Assembly (NCBI RefSeq): GCF_963675165.1
Contig: NC_087377.1
Span: 8,635,122-8,699,121 of the forward strand
Direction of reading: 5' to 3'
Length of the DNA: 64,000 bases
Source: Halichondria panicea
Taxonomy: Eukaryota > Porifera > Demospongiae > Suberitida > Halichondriidae
The position numbers and the translations under genes are program-made. Below the pieces are notes generated by a model. That model saw only the letters and a program-made list of their open reading frames with translations. It searched no databases and had not been told where the DNA came from. Position 1 is the stretch's first letter, and each line of letters starts with the position of its first letter. Shown here piece by piece: positions 55,431 through 64,000 of the stretch.

Positions 55431-55857
55431 AGCCTCGAGGCGAAACACGGATAGTACCGGAAGTGCACTCCGTTGCCAATCCCTTTCTCTTCTATCTATG
55501 GTATAACTACCATTTGCGTGTGGGTGGATTCACTAGTAAACCAATAAAAGTACACTTTTTATAATAATTTATTAATCAATTAACCTTTTGTACTATGGTC
55601 ACCCACGTGGTTGATTAAACTTTTAGTTCAAGAGAGAAATCGCCGTCACAACTCTAGGCTCATACGAGGAGCACTGATCTTACTGAGATGGCATCAAACA
55701 AGCATCTGGAAGCAAATAGATATCATTTTTTATTTTATTATACTGACTAAAAGATATCTCGACCCCCAAGAATCTTGGTGGCAATTGACGCATGCGCAGA
55801 CAATGTATACCAGGCCGTCTTTCTCAATTGGTATATAGTGGCCTGGAATCGAGGCTA
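55431..55857. repeat. Inverted relative of the 602-bp TAGCCTCG element
   Basis: AGCCTCGAGGCGAAAC at the left and GGCCTGGAATCGAGGCTA at the right. Blocks such as AAGAATCTTGG, CAATTGACGCATGCG, TCTTACTGAGATGGCATCAA and TTAACCTTTTGTACTATGGT match 44883-45484 in the opposite orientation. It is about 175 bp shorter. Confidence 0.75.
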
Positions 55858-56182
55858 TAGTGTATAATTATAATTATAATAATTAGTGGGGGGGGTGGTC
55901 AGTTGCTTGGATACTGTCATGGTACCCCTGTCATCTGGGCTACCTGTAGGAAAGTTTCAAGTGATTTAAATCTAGTATGGTTCATGAGATATGAATAAAT
56001 AAATAAAACACATAGAATATTCTATATAGCTGCATGCATGAGAAAGAGTTAAAAAGAATTAAAGATTATAAACGTCATTGCTGTTAACAAACATGATTTT
56101 ATTTATCAATATAAGAATCCAAATTAAAGATCATAGCTAATTGTAACTAAACCCTTCGTGTGCAAATGCAGCCGTGTCTATA
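55858..56182. other. 3' flank of the fusion gene
   Basis: Non-coding. TTTATT at 56098-56103 reads AATAAA on the minus strand, 80 bases past the fusion-gene stop, and is its likely polyadenylation signal. Confidence 0.5.
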
Positions 56183-59100
56183 CTAAACATGTAATAGTTT
56201 GCTACAAAAGACACAAGAGTCTCCAAGCAACAATTGGCAAATAGTTCCATACTTCAGCTTAGTAGAACTAGTACCAGTTGCTTTGGTTACCGAGTAGTCA
56301 GAAGGAAGGGAGACGGCCACTAACGACGTATGTACTTCCTTCTTGAACGCTTCGGTATCATCATTCATCTCATAGCATTTCTCGACACTCAGTTCGCTGT
56401 TGTACTTATCAGATCCAAGCACTTCTACTATACTGTTTTTAGACCAATCAATTAGTTTCGAGAAAATATTGGAATTTCTTGACTTGTCCGAGGCATATTG
56501 GGAAACCAACATTTTGAGACGTTTGTTTTCTTTCTTGAAACGCATGAAAGACAGGTCAATTTTGGATTTAGACTCGTCACTCCATGCAAGGAAATTTTTC
56601 GCAAGTTTTTCTAGAGATCGAGTGATAATCACGTTCGAGTCCATATAAAAACCACCCCAATTGTACAGTACTAGAGCACGGGTGATAAACTTATCCAAAT
56701 TGTCATCTAAGAAATCAATTTGGTGAGGTTCAAGCGAGAATATTCTGCTAAATAGCTTATCACGATTGTATTTTGTCACTGTTATCTGGTAGCCAGCTTC
56801 TCTGAAGACATCGAAACGGCCATTATCGAGTGTGTTACTATGAACAAGAACGTTGGCACACGGATGGTAACGGAATACAGATTCGATGGAACGATGATCC
56901 TGCCAAGTAAATTTGAAATCGGGAGATGGGAAGTGAAAGTGAAACTGCAAGCAATCCTTACAAGGAGTTGGAGGGGACAATGGAATTAAACCAAACTTGC
57001 GGGCAGCATCAAACAGAGAAGGTCTTTGACGAATCTCGTACCAAACCGTTGCTCGAAGACGCATCATTGTCGCCACATCGGGATTAGGTGGTGGGTCGTC
57101 CCAGGGAAACTTGGCAAACCATTTGGGTGCTTCATCTATCGTAGTGTTGAACATATCCAAGGTGTGAAACATTGTTGTCAGGCCAACAGTACGAGAGGAG
57201 CTGCCTTTTTTAGAACCACCACCCCCAGGCATTTTCTCCGAGTTGATAAAAATCACCGGAGTCCCCATACCAACGCAGGGTAGAGCACTGTGGATTCGTT
57301 GTGTGATAACCAGTTTAGCTCTTGAATAACGTTCAATTAAATTGAAGGCTTCAATAAATAGATCTTGTCTGATTATACGGCCCACCAATGTATGCTTCAC
57401 ACGGATTCCCCTGTCTCTGATTTTTTTCGGAAGCATTTGAAAATACTCCTCCTTCACATCAACAATAAAAATCTCATTAGTTTTCTCAGATTTCACTTGA
57501 AGCATTAAAGTCATACAACCTGAGAAGTACGCAGGTACATGCAGATCCGTTAACATTTTAAGAGTTACAGTGTCTCGGCAACCGATCGGTGCCCTTTCCA
57601 TCGTATAAGCAACATTTTCCCTCCACTGTGGTGCCATTGGTGGGGAGATATGAATTGAGACCATTAGAGGGTGGACATTGGATGGGGGTGGCCAGCTAGC
57701 ACTACTATCTCCCCACCAAGCGTTGAGGAAAACCGTAACGGCTTGATCTTTTTTTGTTGTTGCAATTATATTATCTCGATCGAGAAAAGTATCCATAAAC
57801 GGAAGGAATTGCAGACCGGGAAAGTCTTGAATTTCATCACCAACATTCGCGCCACCTTCTTTTTTCACTCTCGCATCAAAAGAAAGAGTCCCGTAATGCT
57901 GATTCCATGGTTCGTCCGGTTCCAGTGATAGGAAACGGTACATGAAAATAGTGGTGGCTATAACCAGATCTTCAGCTTTGAAGTACTTACCTACAGTTTG
58001 AGCATCGAATGAAATCGAAGTCACTGAATCATACTTTTTAGAGGGTTTATAGTATTCGTTGTTGAGCACGGTTGCGAGTTGGTTGATGTACGCGTATTGC
58101 TTTGGAAAGCATGCCAGTTTGAAATGTTCTACAGTAGTCTTCGTATTGTTCAGTCCTATCCACGGTTTCGTACAACTGGGAATAGGGACGTTTTGTTTGT
58201 CTTGTAGTTGAACGTTTGGTTCAATGTACACTCCTCCGTACTTCCATAGAATGCCAAGTCCCACAACTACTTGCAGGTGTTCTTCAAACGATGCTTTGGC
58301 TAAAACTTTGTAAAACAAGTGTTTCGAAAACCATTCTTCGAAAGGAGTTTCTTGAACAAGTTCACCAATTAAAAGAAACTCGGCGGAAATCTTTTTGTTT
58401 GAGAGATCTGCAATGGATTTCATACAGTGTGAAGTACCACAATACACAAGAACAGGATTCCGTTTTGTCAGACTGTTCAAATTTGATAAAATTTTGTGCG
58501 AGAACGGCCGATCATATACCCAAGCAGAGCGTATTAAATTAGCGACAGCAGGGGGACTCTCAGCAAGAGGAGAAATATTGTTCTCAGAAACAACGCTTGC
58601 AAGATTTGTTGTTGTGATAGTCGAGCCAGTTGAAACAGGTCCTTGTATAAAGAAAATTGACCCCAAACCGACAGCAGCCAGCACCAAGAGTAACTGTGGT
58701 GGAGAAAACTTATCACCTCTTAAGTTTCGGTAGATATAGATGTAGAGACCGATGAGTACAGCACCTAATCCGATAATCATTTTCCAGGAGATAGGAAGTT
58801 GAAAGTACGCTAGATTGGCAGCGATGACAATACCACGTTTCAGGAGATTCAAGATGGCGTGTGTTAGTGGAGTGAAACGTTGTAGAACGTAGATTGAGGC
58901 TAAGTTGTAGGTGCAGTGAAAAGAACTTGAAATCACACCTTGGTGTAAGTTTTTCAAGAGAGCAACATATTGGAAGAAAGCCATTTTTGAGATAATAAAT
59001 GGGGTTAAAATAAACACACTGTTTAGCGAAAGAACGGCATACTTCTGAAAAGCACTGTCCCAAACCTTGCCCAATCTCTTCAGATAAATGTTTCTGATCG

Positions 59101-59632
59101 GGAAAGCGACGTTCGAACAAAGAGCAGCTAAAAGTCCAACCACGAGAAAAGTCGAGTCAAAAGCCACAAACAAACTAGCTCCAACCACCATGATGATGAT
59201 CGCCAAAAGTGTTGTGGAATTGAGCACTGTGTAGTCTCGATAGAGTACCAGAGACAGGCCGAACATGAACAGAGGCTCGCATGCTTTTACGACTTGCGTC
59301 ATGCTAGAGCTGACCATTGCATAGGCTGCATTCGTCGCCAAGTTCCCGGCAACATTGCCAATCGAAGCTATGAGTATCGTTTTTTTAGAAGCATCTGCAG
59401 GCCATATAGAATTTCTAGAGATAAGCTTTATCCACATAACGGAGACAATAGCACCAATCAGATGTTGTAAAAATGTCAATTCGAGCCATCGAAAATCTTT
59501 ACTTGCATCAGACCAAGAGTTCTTGTCGGGTTTGCTTTGCCCTCTCATAAAGTTCTTCGAAGAGATGGCCGTGATACTGTTGGCAGCCCACCACATTCCA
59601 ACCGATATAGCAATAAGAAGATTCGCCTTCAT
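56183..59632 (-). CDS. Intronless fusion: TPT/nucleotide-sugar transporter, glycosyltransferase-like, pyruvyl transferase-like, glycosyltransferase-like
   Basis: One uninterrupted frame of 1,149 residues from the ATG at 59632 (MKANLLIAISVGMWWAANSI). The frame stays open 33 codons upstream, but TATATACAG just before suggests a splice acceptor. Residues 1-310 have about ten membrane helices of the triose-phosphate/SLC35 transporter fold (GNLATNAAYAMVSSSMTQVV, SSFHCTYNLASIYVLQRFTP). An extra helix follows (LLLVLAAVGLGSIFFIQG), which would place the rest in the Golgi lumen. About 370-560 is a DXD-type glycosyltransferase fold with LWKYGGVYIEPNV, where the DXD is EPN. About 620-860 resembles polysaccharide pyruvyl transferase (NAWWGDS, PIGCRDTVTLKMLTDL, SGCMTLML, TQRIHSALPCVGMGTPVIF). 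About 890-1149 is a second glycosyltransferase-like domain (ALVLYNWGGFYMDSNVII). Likely role: supply donor sugar and modify glycans in one polypeptide. The domain names rest on motifs; the role is inference. Confidence 0.8.
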   Translation of the reverse strand: MKANLLIAISVGMWWAANSITAISSKNFMRGQSKPDKNSWSDASKDFRWLELTFLQHLIGAIVSVMWIKLISRNSIWPADASKKTILIASIGNVAGNLATNAAYAMVSSSMTQVVKACEPLFMFGLSLVLYRDYTVLNSTTLLAIIIMVVGASLFVAFDSTFLVVGLLAALCSNVAFPIRNIYLKRLGKVWDSAFQKYAVLSLNSVFILTPFIISKMAFFQYVALLKNLHQGVISSSFHCTYNLASIYVLQRFTPLTHAILNLLKRGIVIAANLAYFQLPISWKMIIGLGAVLIGLYIYIYRNLRGDKFSPPQLLLVLAAVGLGSIFFIQGPVSTGSTITTTNLASVVSENNISPLAESPPAVANLIRSAWVYDRPFSHKILSNLNSLTKRNPVLVYCGTSHCMKSIADLSNKKISAEFLLIGELVQETPFEEWFSKHLFYKVLAKASFEEHLQVVVGLGILWKYGGVYIEPNVQLQDKQNVPIPSCTKPWIGLNNTKTTVEHFKLACFPKQYAYINQLATVLNNEYYKPSKKYDSVTSISFDAQTVGKYFKAEDLVIATTIFMYRFLSLEPDEPWNQHYGTLSFDARVKKEGGANVGDEIQDFPGLQFLPFMDTFLDRDNIIATTKKDQAVTVFLNAWWGDSSASWPPPSNVHPLMVSIHISPPMAPQWRENVAYTMERAPIGCRDTVTLKMLTDLHVPAYFSGCMTLMLQVKSEKTNEIFIVDVKEEYFQMLPKKIRDRGIRVKHTLVGRIIRQDLFIEAFNLIERYSRAKLVITQRIHSALPCVGMGTPVIFINSEKMPGGGGSKKGSSSRTVGLTTMFHTLDMFNTTIDEAPKWFAKFPWDDPPPNPDVATMMRLRATVWYEIRQRPSLFDAARKFGLIPLSPPTPCKDCLQFHFHFPSPDFKFTWQDHRSIESVFRYHPCANVLVHSNTLDNGRFDVFREAGYQITVTKYNRDKLFSRIFSLEPHQIDFLDDNLDKFITRALVLYNWGGFYMDSNVIITRSLEKLAKNFLAWSDESKSKIDLSFMRFKKENKRLKMLVSQYASDKSRNSNIFSKLIDWSKNSIVEVLGSDKYNSELSVEKCYEMNDDTEAFKKEVHTSLVAVSLPSDYSVTKATGTSSTKLKYGTICQLLLGDSCVFCSKLLHV

Positions 59633-59777
59633 ATCCGAGACCTGTATATAATGTACGTATAATATGTGTATGTGTAAATTAATTGATCTTGGTCCAATAT
59701 CCTGTATACTTAATGTACAGTTAGAGGCCAAAATAAAGTTTCTGTTCCATTAAGCATGCAATGACGACATGGTACCC

Positions 59778-60291
59778 TATTATAAACGTGTATATACAAA
59801 TTTTAGCGAATTTGTAATTAACTATAATAATATAAAAAAGTCTGAATCTCATTAAAAAAAAAAATTTTTTCTTCTTTTTTTCTAATGTACTTTTGTATAA
59901 TGCAATGTACTTTTTTGAGAGTCTAAGCAAGCTATACCTTACTGTTACTATTATAGACGGGTAGTAATTTTAGCGTTTTCAGATTTTTCTCTGTTTTTAG
60001 GGTACTCATTTTGGCGGATTTGTAGCAAATTCATTACCACAATTATATCTCAAAAGATATACAGTATGAGTTTTAAGGTTGAATGGAAAGTTTGGAGTCA
60101 GACAGATGAAGAAAAGGGCTAGCTTACTTAGCATACTCTCAAAAGTACGTTACATTATACAAAAGTAAAAAAAAACAATTTTTTTAATTTTTTTAATGAG
60201 ATACATAATTTTTTAATTGCGTTTTATTAGTACTTAATTTAGTTAATTACAAATTCGCTAAACTTAATTAGTACCCGTTTTTATAATAGTA
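59778..60291. repeat. MITE, about 514 bp, CTATTATAAA ends, beside the fusion gene
   Basis: CTATTATAAACGTG...TTTAGCGAATTTGTAATTAA at the left is matched by TTAATTACAAATTCGCTAAA...TTTTATAATAG at the right. Inner arms repeat the inversion around TGTACTTTTGTATAATG. It lies about 145 bp upstream of the fusion-gene start, so it may include promoter sequence. Confidence 0.65.
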
Positions 60292-60576
60292 ATAAAGGTA
60301 TATTATGTTTGGTTCAAATTAATACACACGAAAGGTTGATGCCGAACCACTCAAGCAACAATTAATGCTGATACCTACAACCCAACACCAGTTCACATTA
60401 TATATTCACGTAGGAATGTATAGGGCGCCGTTTGTGCCAAAAGTGCTCAGTATTTTTTCCTGTAATATGGTTTACAATAACCTTAAAACTGCTGTATATA
60501 CTGCATGTTTAGAACTATAATCATATAATAATTAGTAGCGTGCTATAGTATAGCTATAATTATGAGTGCATGCATA

Positions 60577-60720
60577 TACCGTATAGTGCAAAATATTCGA
60601 GGCACTTATATTTCGTGGAATGGCCTCTAAAAACATTTCGTTGCACAATGTTCGCGGAATTGCTGCTTACTGGAAGCCACGTACGCCTTTAAATCTTTGC
60701 ACGTTATAGCAGATAATTTT
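60577..60720. repeat. Second-family MITE copy
   Basis: It begins TACCGTATAGTGCAAAATAT and shares TTCGAGGCACTTATATTTCG and ATTTCGTTGCACAATGTTCG with 45640-45803. Confidence 0.65.
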
Positions 60721-61105
60721 TTTAAAAATTATAATGTGGAAGGACAGTTAGAAAAAATAAACGTGTACGTATTTAGAGTTCTAAAGATTTGTGAGACTTT
60801 GGGTATATATACATGTATAGTCTATTCGCACTCGAACCGTGTCTCCGCTTGGATCAGGTCCATTGGAGACTGGCGAATGTCTCTTCTGCGGGTGGAACGA
60901 GAACCACGAACACAACGTATGGCTGATCTTGCCAATGAAAAGGCCAGACTGCATCTCATCCAGCCTACCACCTGACTGTAGCTTTCGTTTCTTTACGTGG
61001 CTAGGTCTCCAACCAGTCTCTTCACTACAACTGAGGCGGCCTCCTTGCCCATGCCTCCACATGCCGAGAAAACTAGAGGTGTGAACGAGCCATGCTCAAT
61101 TTCAT

Positions 61106-62980
61106 TTATCCTTTCTCTTTTTTTCTCTCTCTCCATTTTCTGAAAAAGCGACTTGAGGGTTTGGACCTATAGCTTCTCGCGTGGGGGTAGAATACCCTTG
61201 TGTCAAAAAATGTGTTTCTGCCTTGGGTCCAAAAGCCTCTCACTCTGATGTCTGCTCTGGCTGTTTGATAGCGGAGGGACTCGCCTGTCAAAGGTTGTAA
61301 CTTGGGCTCAGTCTCAACGTCGTTATGTATTTCCTTCATGCAGGATGCTAGGAAGTTTGTTGTGTCGTCATGGCGCATGTGTATGAAGCCAGATAATTTG
61401 CAGATCTGGGAATGGTCTACCGTATAACTTTCACCACATGGGCAAGTTGTTGGTAGATTTTCCAGTGGCCAACAATAGCGAAGGTTGATGTGGTCATGAA
61501 AATCTGCTTTGGCATCAAAGAAAAATCCGTGCTCTGCAACAGGTATTGTATTAAGTGTGCTTGAGCCACCTTTCTCACGTGCTAGGGCCATAGCGCGTTG
61601 TTGGGGTTCTGGTAGGCGTCTCTGTAGATCATGCATCTGCCTTTATTTTGTACAATACGTCGTGACGTTGTCGCACGGCCATCTTTTGATTGAGGTCCTG
61701 GTCAATGCTCGTCATGACATCTGTCCCGTTGTCAGTAATCAGCTGGGTGAGTTTTGCTGTGCATTCAATTGAGTCAGCGTGTTTGCTCCTTGAATCCTTA
61801 ACAGGATCGTTGAACGACATACCTCCCAGCCGTGTAGGCAGTGTCATCAGCTCCAGCTCTGTGTCATTTAGTTCATGTTTCACTATTTTTGGTATTAGTT
61901 TGTGATCAATAGCGTCCTTCAGTGGTTGCATGTGGTCCCCCGCGGTAGGCATGGTTCTTTGAATAAATGTCCATCGATGCTGTAGTCCAAACACGAAACC
62001 AGTGTATGCAGCATGGGGTTGGGTGGAGGCAATGTCAGCAAGCCGAGACCCTGTTCCACCCAAGCGGTAACTTTTCCCTCTAAGTATGTGGCAACAAATG
62101 CTGGGGACCCAATCGCTGCACCCAGGTGACGCTGTCCTGACTTATTTGCTAAATCTTCTCCATCCTCAGACATCTGGATGCCTGTGCCTTCGAATTCTTT
62201 AACTGCTGCTGCTCGGCATTCACGTTTTTGATGGTTTTGGGCAGTACCCATACGCGGGTCCTTGTTGCAGTAGGATGTCCCAGTAGTTGCGTAAAATCTT
62301 CAGGTTCCCCCCAGCTGCGGCGTCATCGGCATACCATATTTGAACTGCACTGGGAGAATCATCCGTGGATAGCACACTCCTGCATTTGTCTATTAAAGAT
62401 ACAGTGCTTAGTGCATACATCGCCATGGACAGGGGACATCCCCTGGGTGGTACCTTCTTCTGAGGACAGTTCCATTCCTCCTGAGACAAATAGTCTGGAC
62501 GGCGACCGGTAGAAATTTAAGAGGACTGTTGCCAGAGGTGGGCATGTGTATCGGATGTTATGGAGGGCCACTGCACGATTCAGACAATTAAATGCATTAT
62601 CTGCGTCAACCAACAAAACGGCGTCTGTGCCTGCTGAAGCGAATACCTTTCTCAATGCATGTATATAGCAGCTTCACAACCAGACGGGTGGCCTGCACAT
62701 ACTTGCATAGATCCTGCAGCTTTGGTAATAATCTCTCTTGAGCACAGACACCAGGGACTTGCCAATAATACGTCTCAGGTCGTACTCCGGCCAGGGTTCT
62801 TCGAAAGGGGGATCAAACGATTGTTTAGAAGTGGGCTAAGCCCGACTGGGTCCACTTCCTGTGATGCTATGTGCCTTGCCACCGTCCGCCACCGCATCAC
62901 ATACAAATCTTTTGATGCTGACTTAAAAGATACCATCATACGTCTCCATATATAAGCATCTCCCATGGAGGGACCCGCGG
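61106..62980 (-). pseudogene. Reverse transcriptase of a non-LTR-type retroelement, several frameshifts
   Basis: Blocks in order on the minus strand: LSPLLNNRLIPLSKNPG and LRRIIGKSLVSVLKRDYYQ (62760-62860), [20 protein letters not shown] (about 62600), [18 protein letters not shown] (about 62470), [19 protein letters not shown], and the catalytic IWYADDAAAGG (about 62320). A thumb-like region follows, then CPCGESYTVDHSQICKL (Cys/His knuckle, about 61440) and ADIRVRGFWTQGRNTFFDTR with VFYPHARSY (about 61190-61255), which resembles a PD-(D/E)XK restriction-like endonuclease. At least three frameshifts (about 62450, 62030 and 61630) separate the blocks. The YADD motif is intact but the gene is dead. 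The 3' UTR may extend to about 60840. The endonuclease call is inference. Confidence 0.75.
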
Positions 62981-63049
62981 CACCGTGGGTTGCTAGTGCA
63001 GTCTTCCTTACAACCTCAACAGTTAGACTTTCGAATAAGAATGGGGATA

Positions 63050-63152
63050 ATTCTAATTAAAGAACAATTTTCGTGGACTTAATTTTCGTGTAGGATTGCT
63101 AACCCACGAAATCCGTGAAAATTAAGCCCCTCGAAAATTTCGCGCTATACGA
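63050..63152. repeat. Second-family MITE fragment
   Basis: GTGTAGGATTGCTAACCCACG, GAAAATTAAGCCCCTCG and GCGCTATACGA match 47080-47262 in inverse orientation. Only one end is present. Confidence 0.6.
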
Positions 63153-63276
63153 TATACTATAATTATGCTATTATTATAGGAGCACATAATTATTTGTGTT
63201 CCTGACTTCATGTGCATACTACAATTATATCATGCATGTATGTTAGTTGTGACACATGCACGAGTGCCACATGGGT

Positions 63277-63338
63277 TATATTGGCTCAGTAGTGACTTAG
63301 GCTGGAGGGCCCGCAGGCACTACTGAGCCAATATATTC
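63277..63338. repeat. Hairpin TATATTGGCTCAGTAGTG
   Basis: TATATTGGCTCAGTAGTG and the inverse CACTACTGAGCCAATATA flank about 26 bp. It is a possible foldback element. Confidence 0.6.
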
Positions 63339-64000
63339 AATGTGCACAGGAGTGAGCTGTGTAACAACTGATTTGTTGCATTCCTTGTGCATTCCTTTCA
63401 GTGTACACATCACTCCTTTTATAGGACAACTAGTTTCAACTACTTGTGGTGGCTGTGGAATGCACCCAGACGCACCACTGAATCTGTTGACAGTGTTATA
63501 CTATAAAAGGGACCGTTTCAGGTTACTGGGTGGACCGTGGGCTTTAGGTAACTTCAGCCACACTATGCCAGTATCTAGATAGTGGCACAGTTCAAGGCTT
63601 GACCTGTGCCATATGGCCGATATTGGCACAGTGTTTCCTTTGATCTGCCCACTCAAAATGCAACAAATATACATATCATAATTATAATAATATGTATATG
63701 CATGTAGCTATATACTAACACACTACCAAGGGCGTATGAAGAGAAGAGGGCATGCAACTCGCAATGTAACTGTAGTCGTCAAAATACTGATGAGTCAGCA
63801 GGATATACTCCAACCGCCCACACGTAAATAGGCATGATAGTGGTGTGTTTTCAGGTAGGTTGAGGGAATGCTTCAGAGTGTAAAGTACTCATGCATAAGT
63901 TGTAATTAAATTATTGTGCACTGTGCTGTATGTACATCCAACAGTAATTTAACTAGTGTTCAAGCTGGCGCTGTGCTAATGCCTCTCGCCATGTTTTTGC
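63339..64000. other. Right edge; nothing recognised
   Basis: Short open frames only, with no splice-supported coding. A GGCACAG...CTGTGCC hairpin lies at about 63584-63609. Confidence 0.35.

Noticed and set aside
56400-59651. Plus-strand open frames opposite the fusion gene
   Set aside because: Antisense shadows of a long GC-balanced coding frame, with no motif or splice support.
59633-59731. Upstream ATG of the fusion gene at 59731
   Set aside because: The 33 extra residues are not membrane-like, and TATATACAG just before the second ATG looks like an acceptor. The family's first helix starts at the 59632 ATG.
1-64000. tRNA, rRNA or other structured RNA genes
   Set aside because: I saw no cloverleaf with A and B boxes and no rRNA-like stretch. 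A covariance-model search would be needed to exclude small RNAs.

Overview
The window looks like nuclear DNA of an animal, most likely a demosponge. It is AT-rich, its genes have many short GT-AG introns, and it carries metazoan signalling genes: an SH2 adaptor of the DAPP1/Bam32 type and a CABIT plus SAM protein of the GAREM type. It is crowded with DNA transposons and short inverted-repeat elements. The sponge assignment is inference; no species call is made.

Layout. 1-3.7 kb: minus-strand DAPP1-like gene whose 3' end (PH domain) lies off the left edge. 4.05-5.63 kb: a TIR-bounded element. 5,997-20,010: a 14-kb integrase-type DNA transposon with repeat-bearing TIRs and a 6-bp target duplication. 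It encodes a HECT E3 ubiquitin ligase and a DDE (DD36E) integrase, convergently arranged. Its HECT start exon is split by a second, nested 6.3-kb Mutator-like element (6,500-12,841) that carries its own transposase, an Ulp1 (SUMO-type) cysteine protease and a USP deubiquitinase. 20,075-26,106: a third transposon with perfect 18-bp TIRs and a 10-bp direct flank duplication. It holds a decayed DDE-type transposase with a coding minisatellite, and a decayed Ulp1-PHD module. 26.1-28.1 kb: an unprocessed pseudogene of the spliceosomal helicase DDX23/PRP28.

32.5-40.35 kb: a complete 17-exon CABIT/coiled-coil/SAM gene on the plus strand. 41-50.5 kb: three copies of a DUF1294-like small membrane protein (a family best known from bacteria) among nested MITEs; two copies lie in a 1.1-kb segmental duplication. 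51.6-53.5 kb: an unrecognised multi-exon relic. 54.5-55.25 kb: a 749-bp TIR element. 56.2-59.6 kb: an intronless gene fusing a nucleotide-sugar/triose-phosphate type transporter, a glycosyltransferase-like domain, a polysaccharide pyruvyl transferase-like domain and a second glycosyltransferase-like domain. 61.1-63.0 kb: a decayed reverse transcriptase with an endonuclease-like C-terminus.

Two themes stand out. Three adjacent DNA transposons each carry ubiquitin/SUMO enzymes beside their transposase (HECT; USP plus Ulp1; Ulp1 plus PHD). A foldback family with TAGCCTCG...CGAGGCTA ends inserts repeatedly with 9-10-bp target duplications, so the order of nested insertions can be read directly. 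All exon models come from reading frame continuity and splice consensus by eye. No database search was run.
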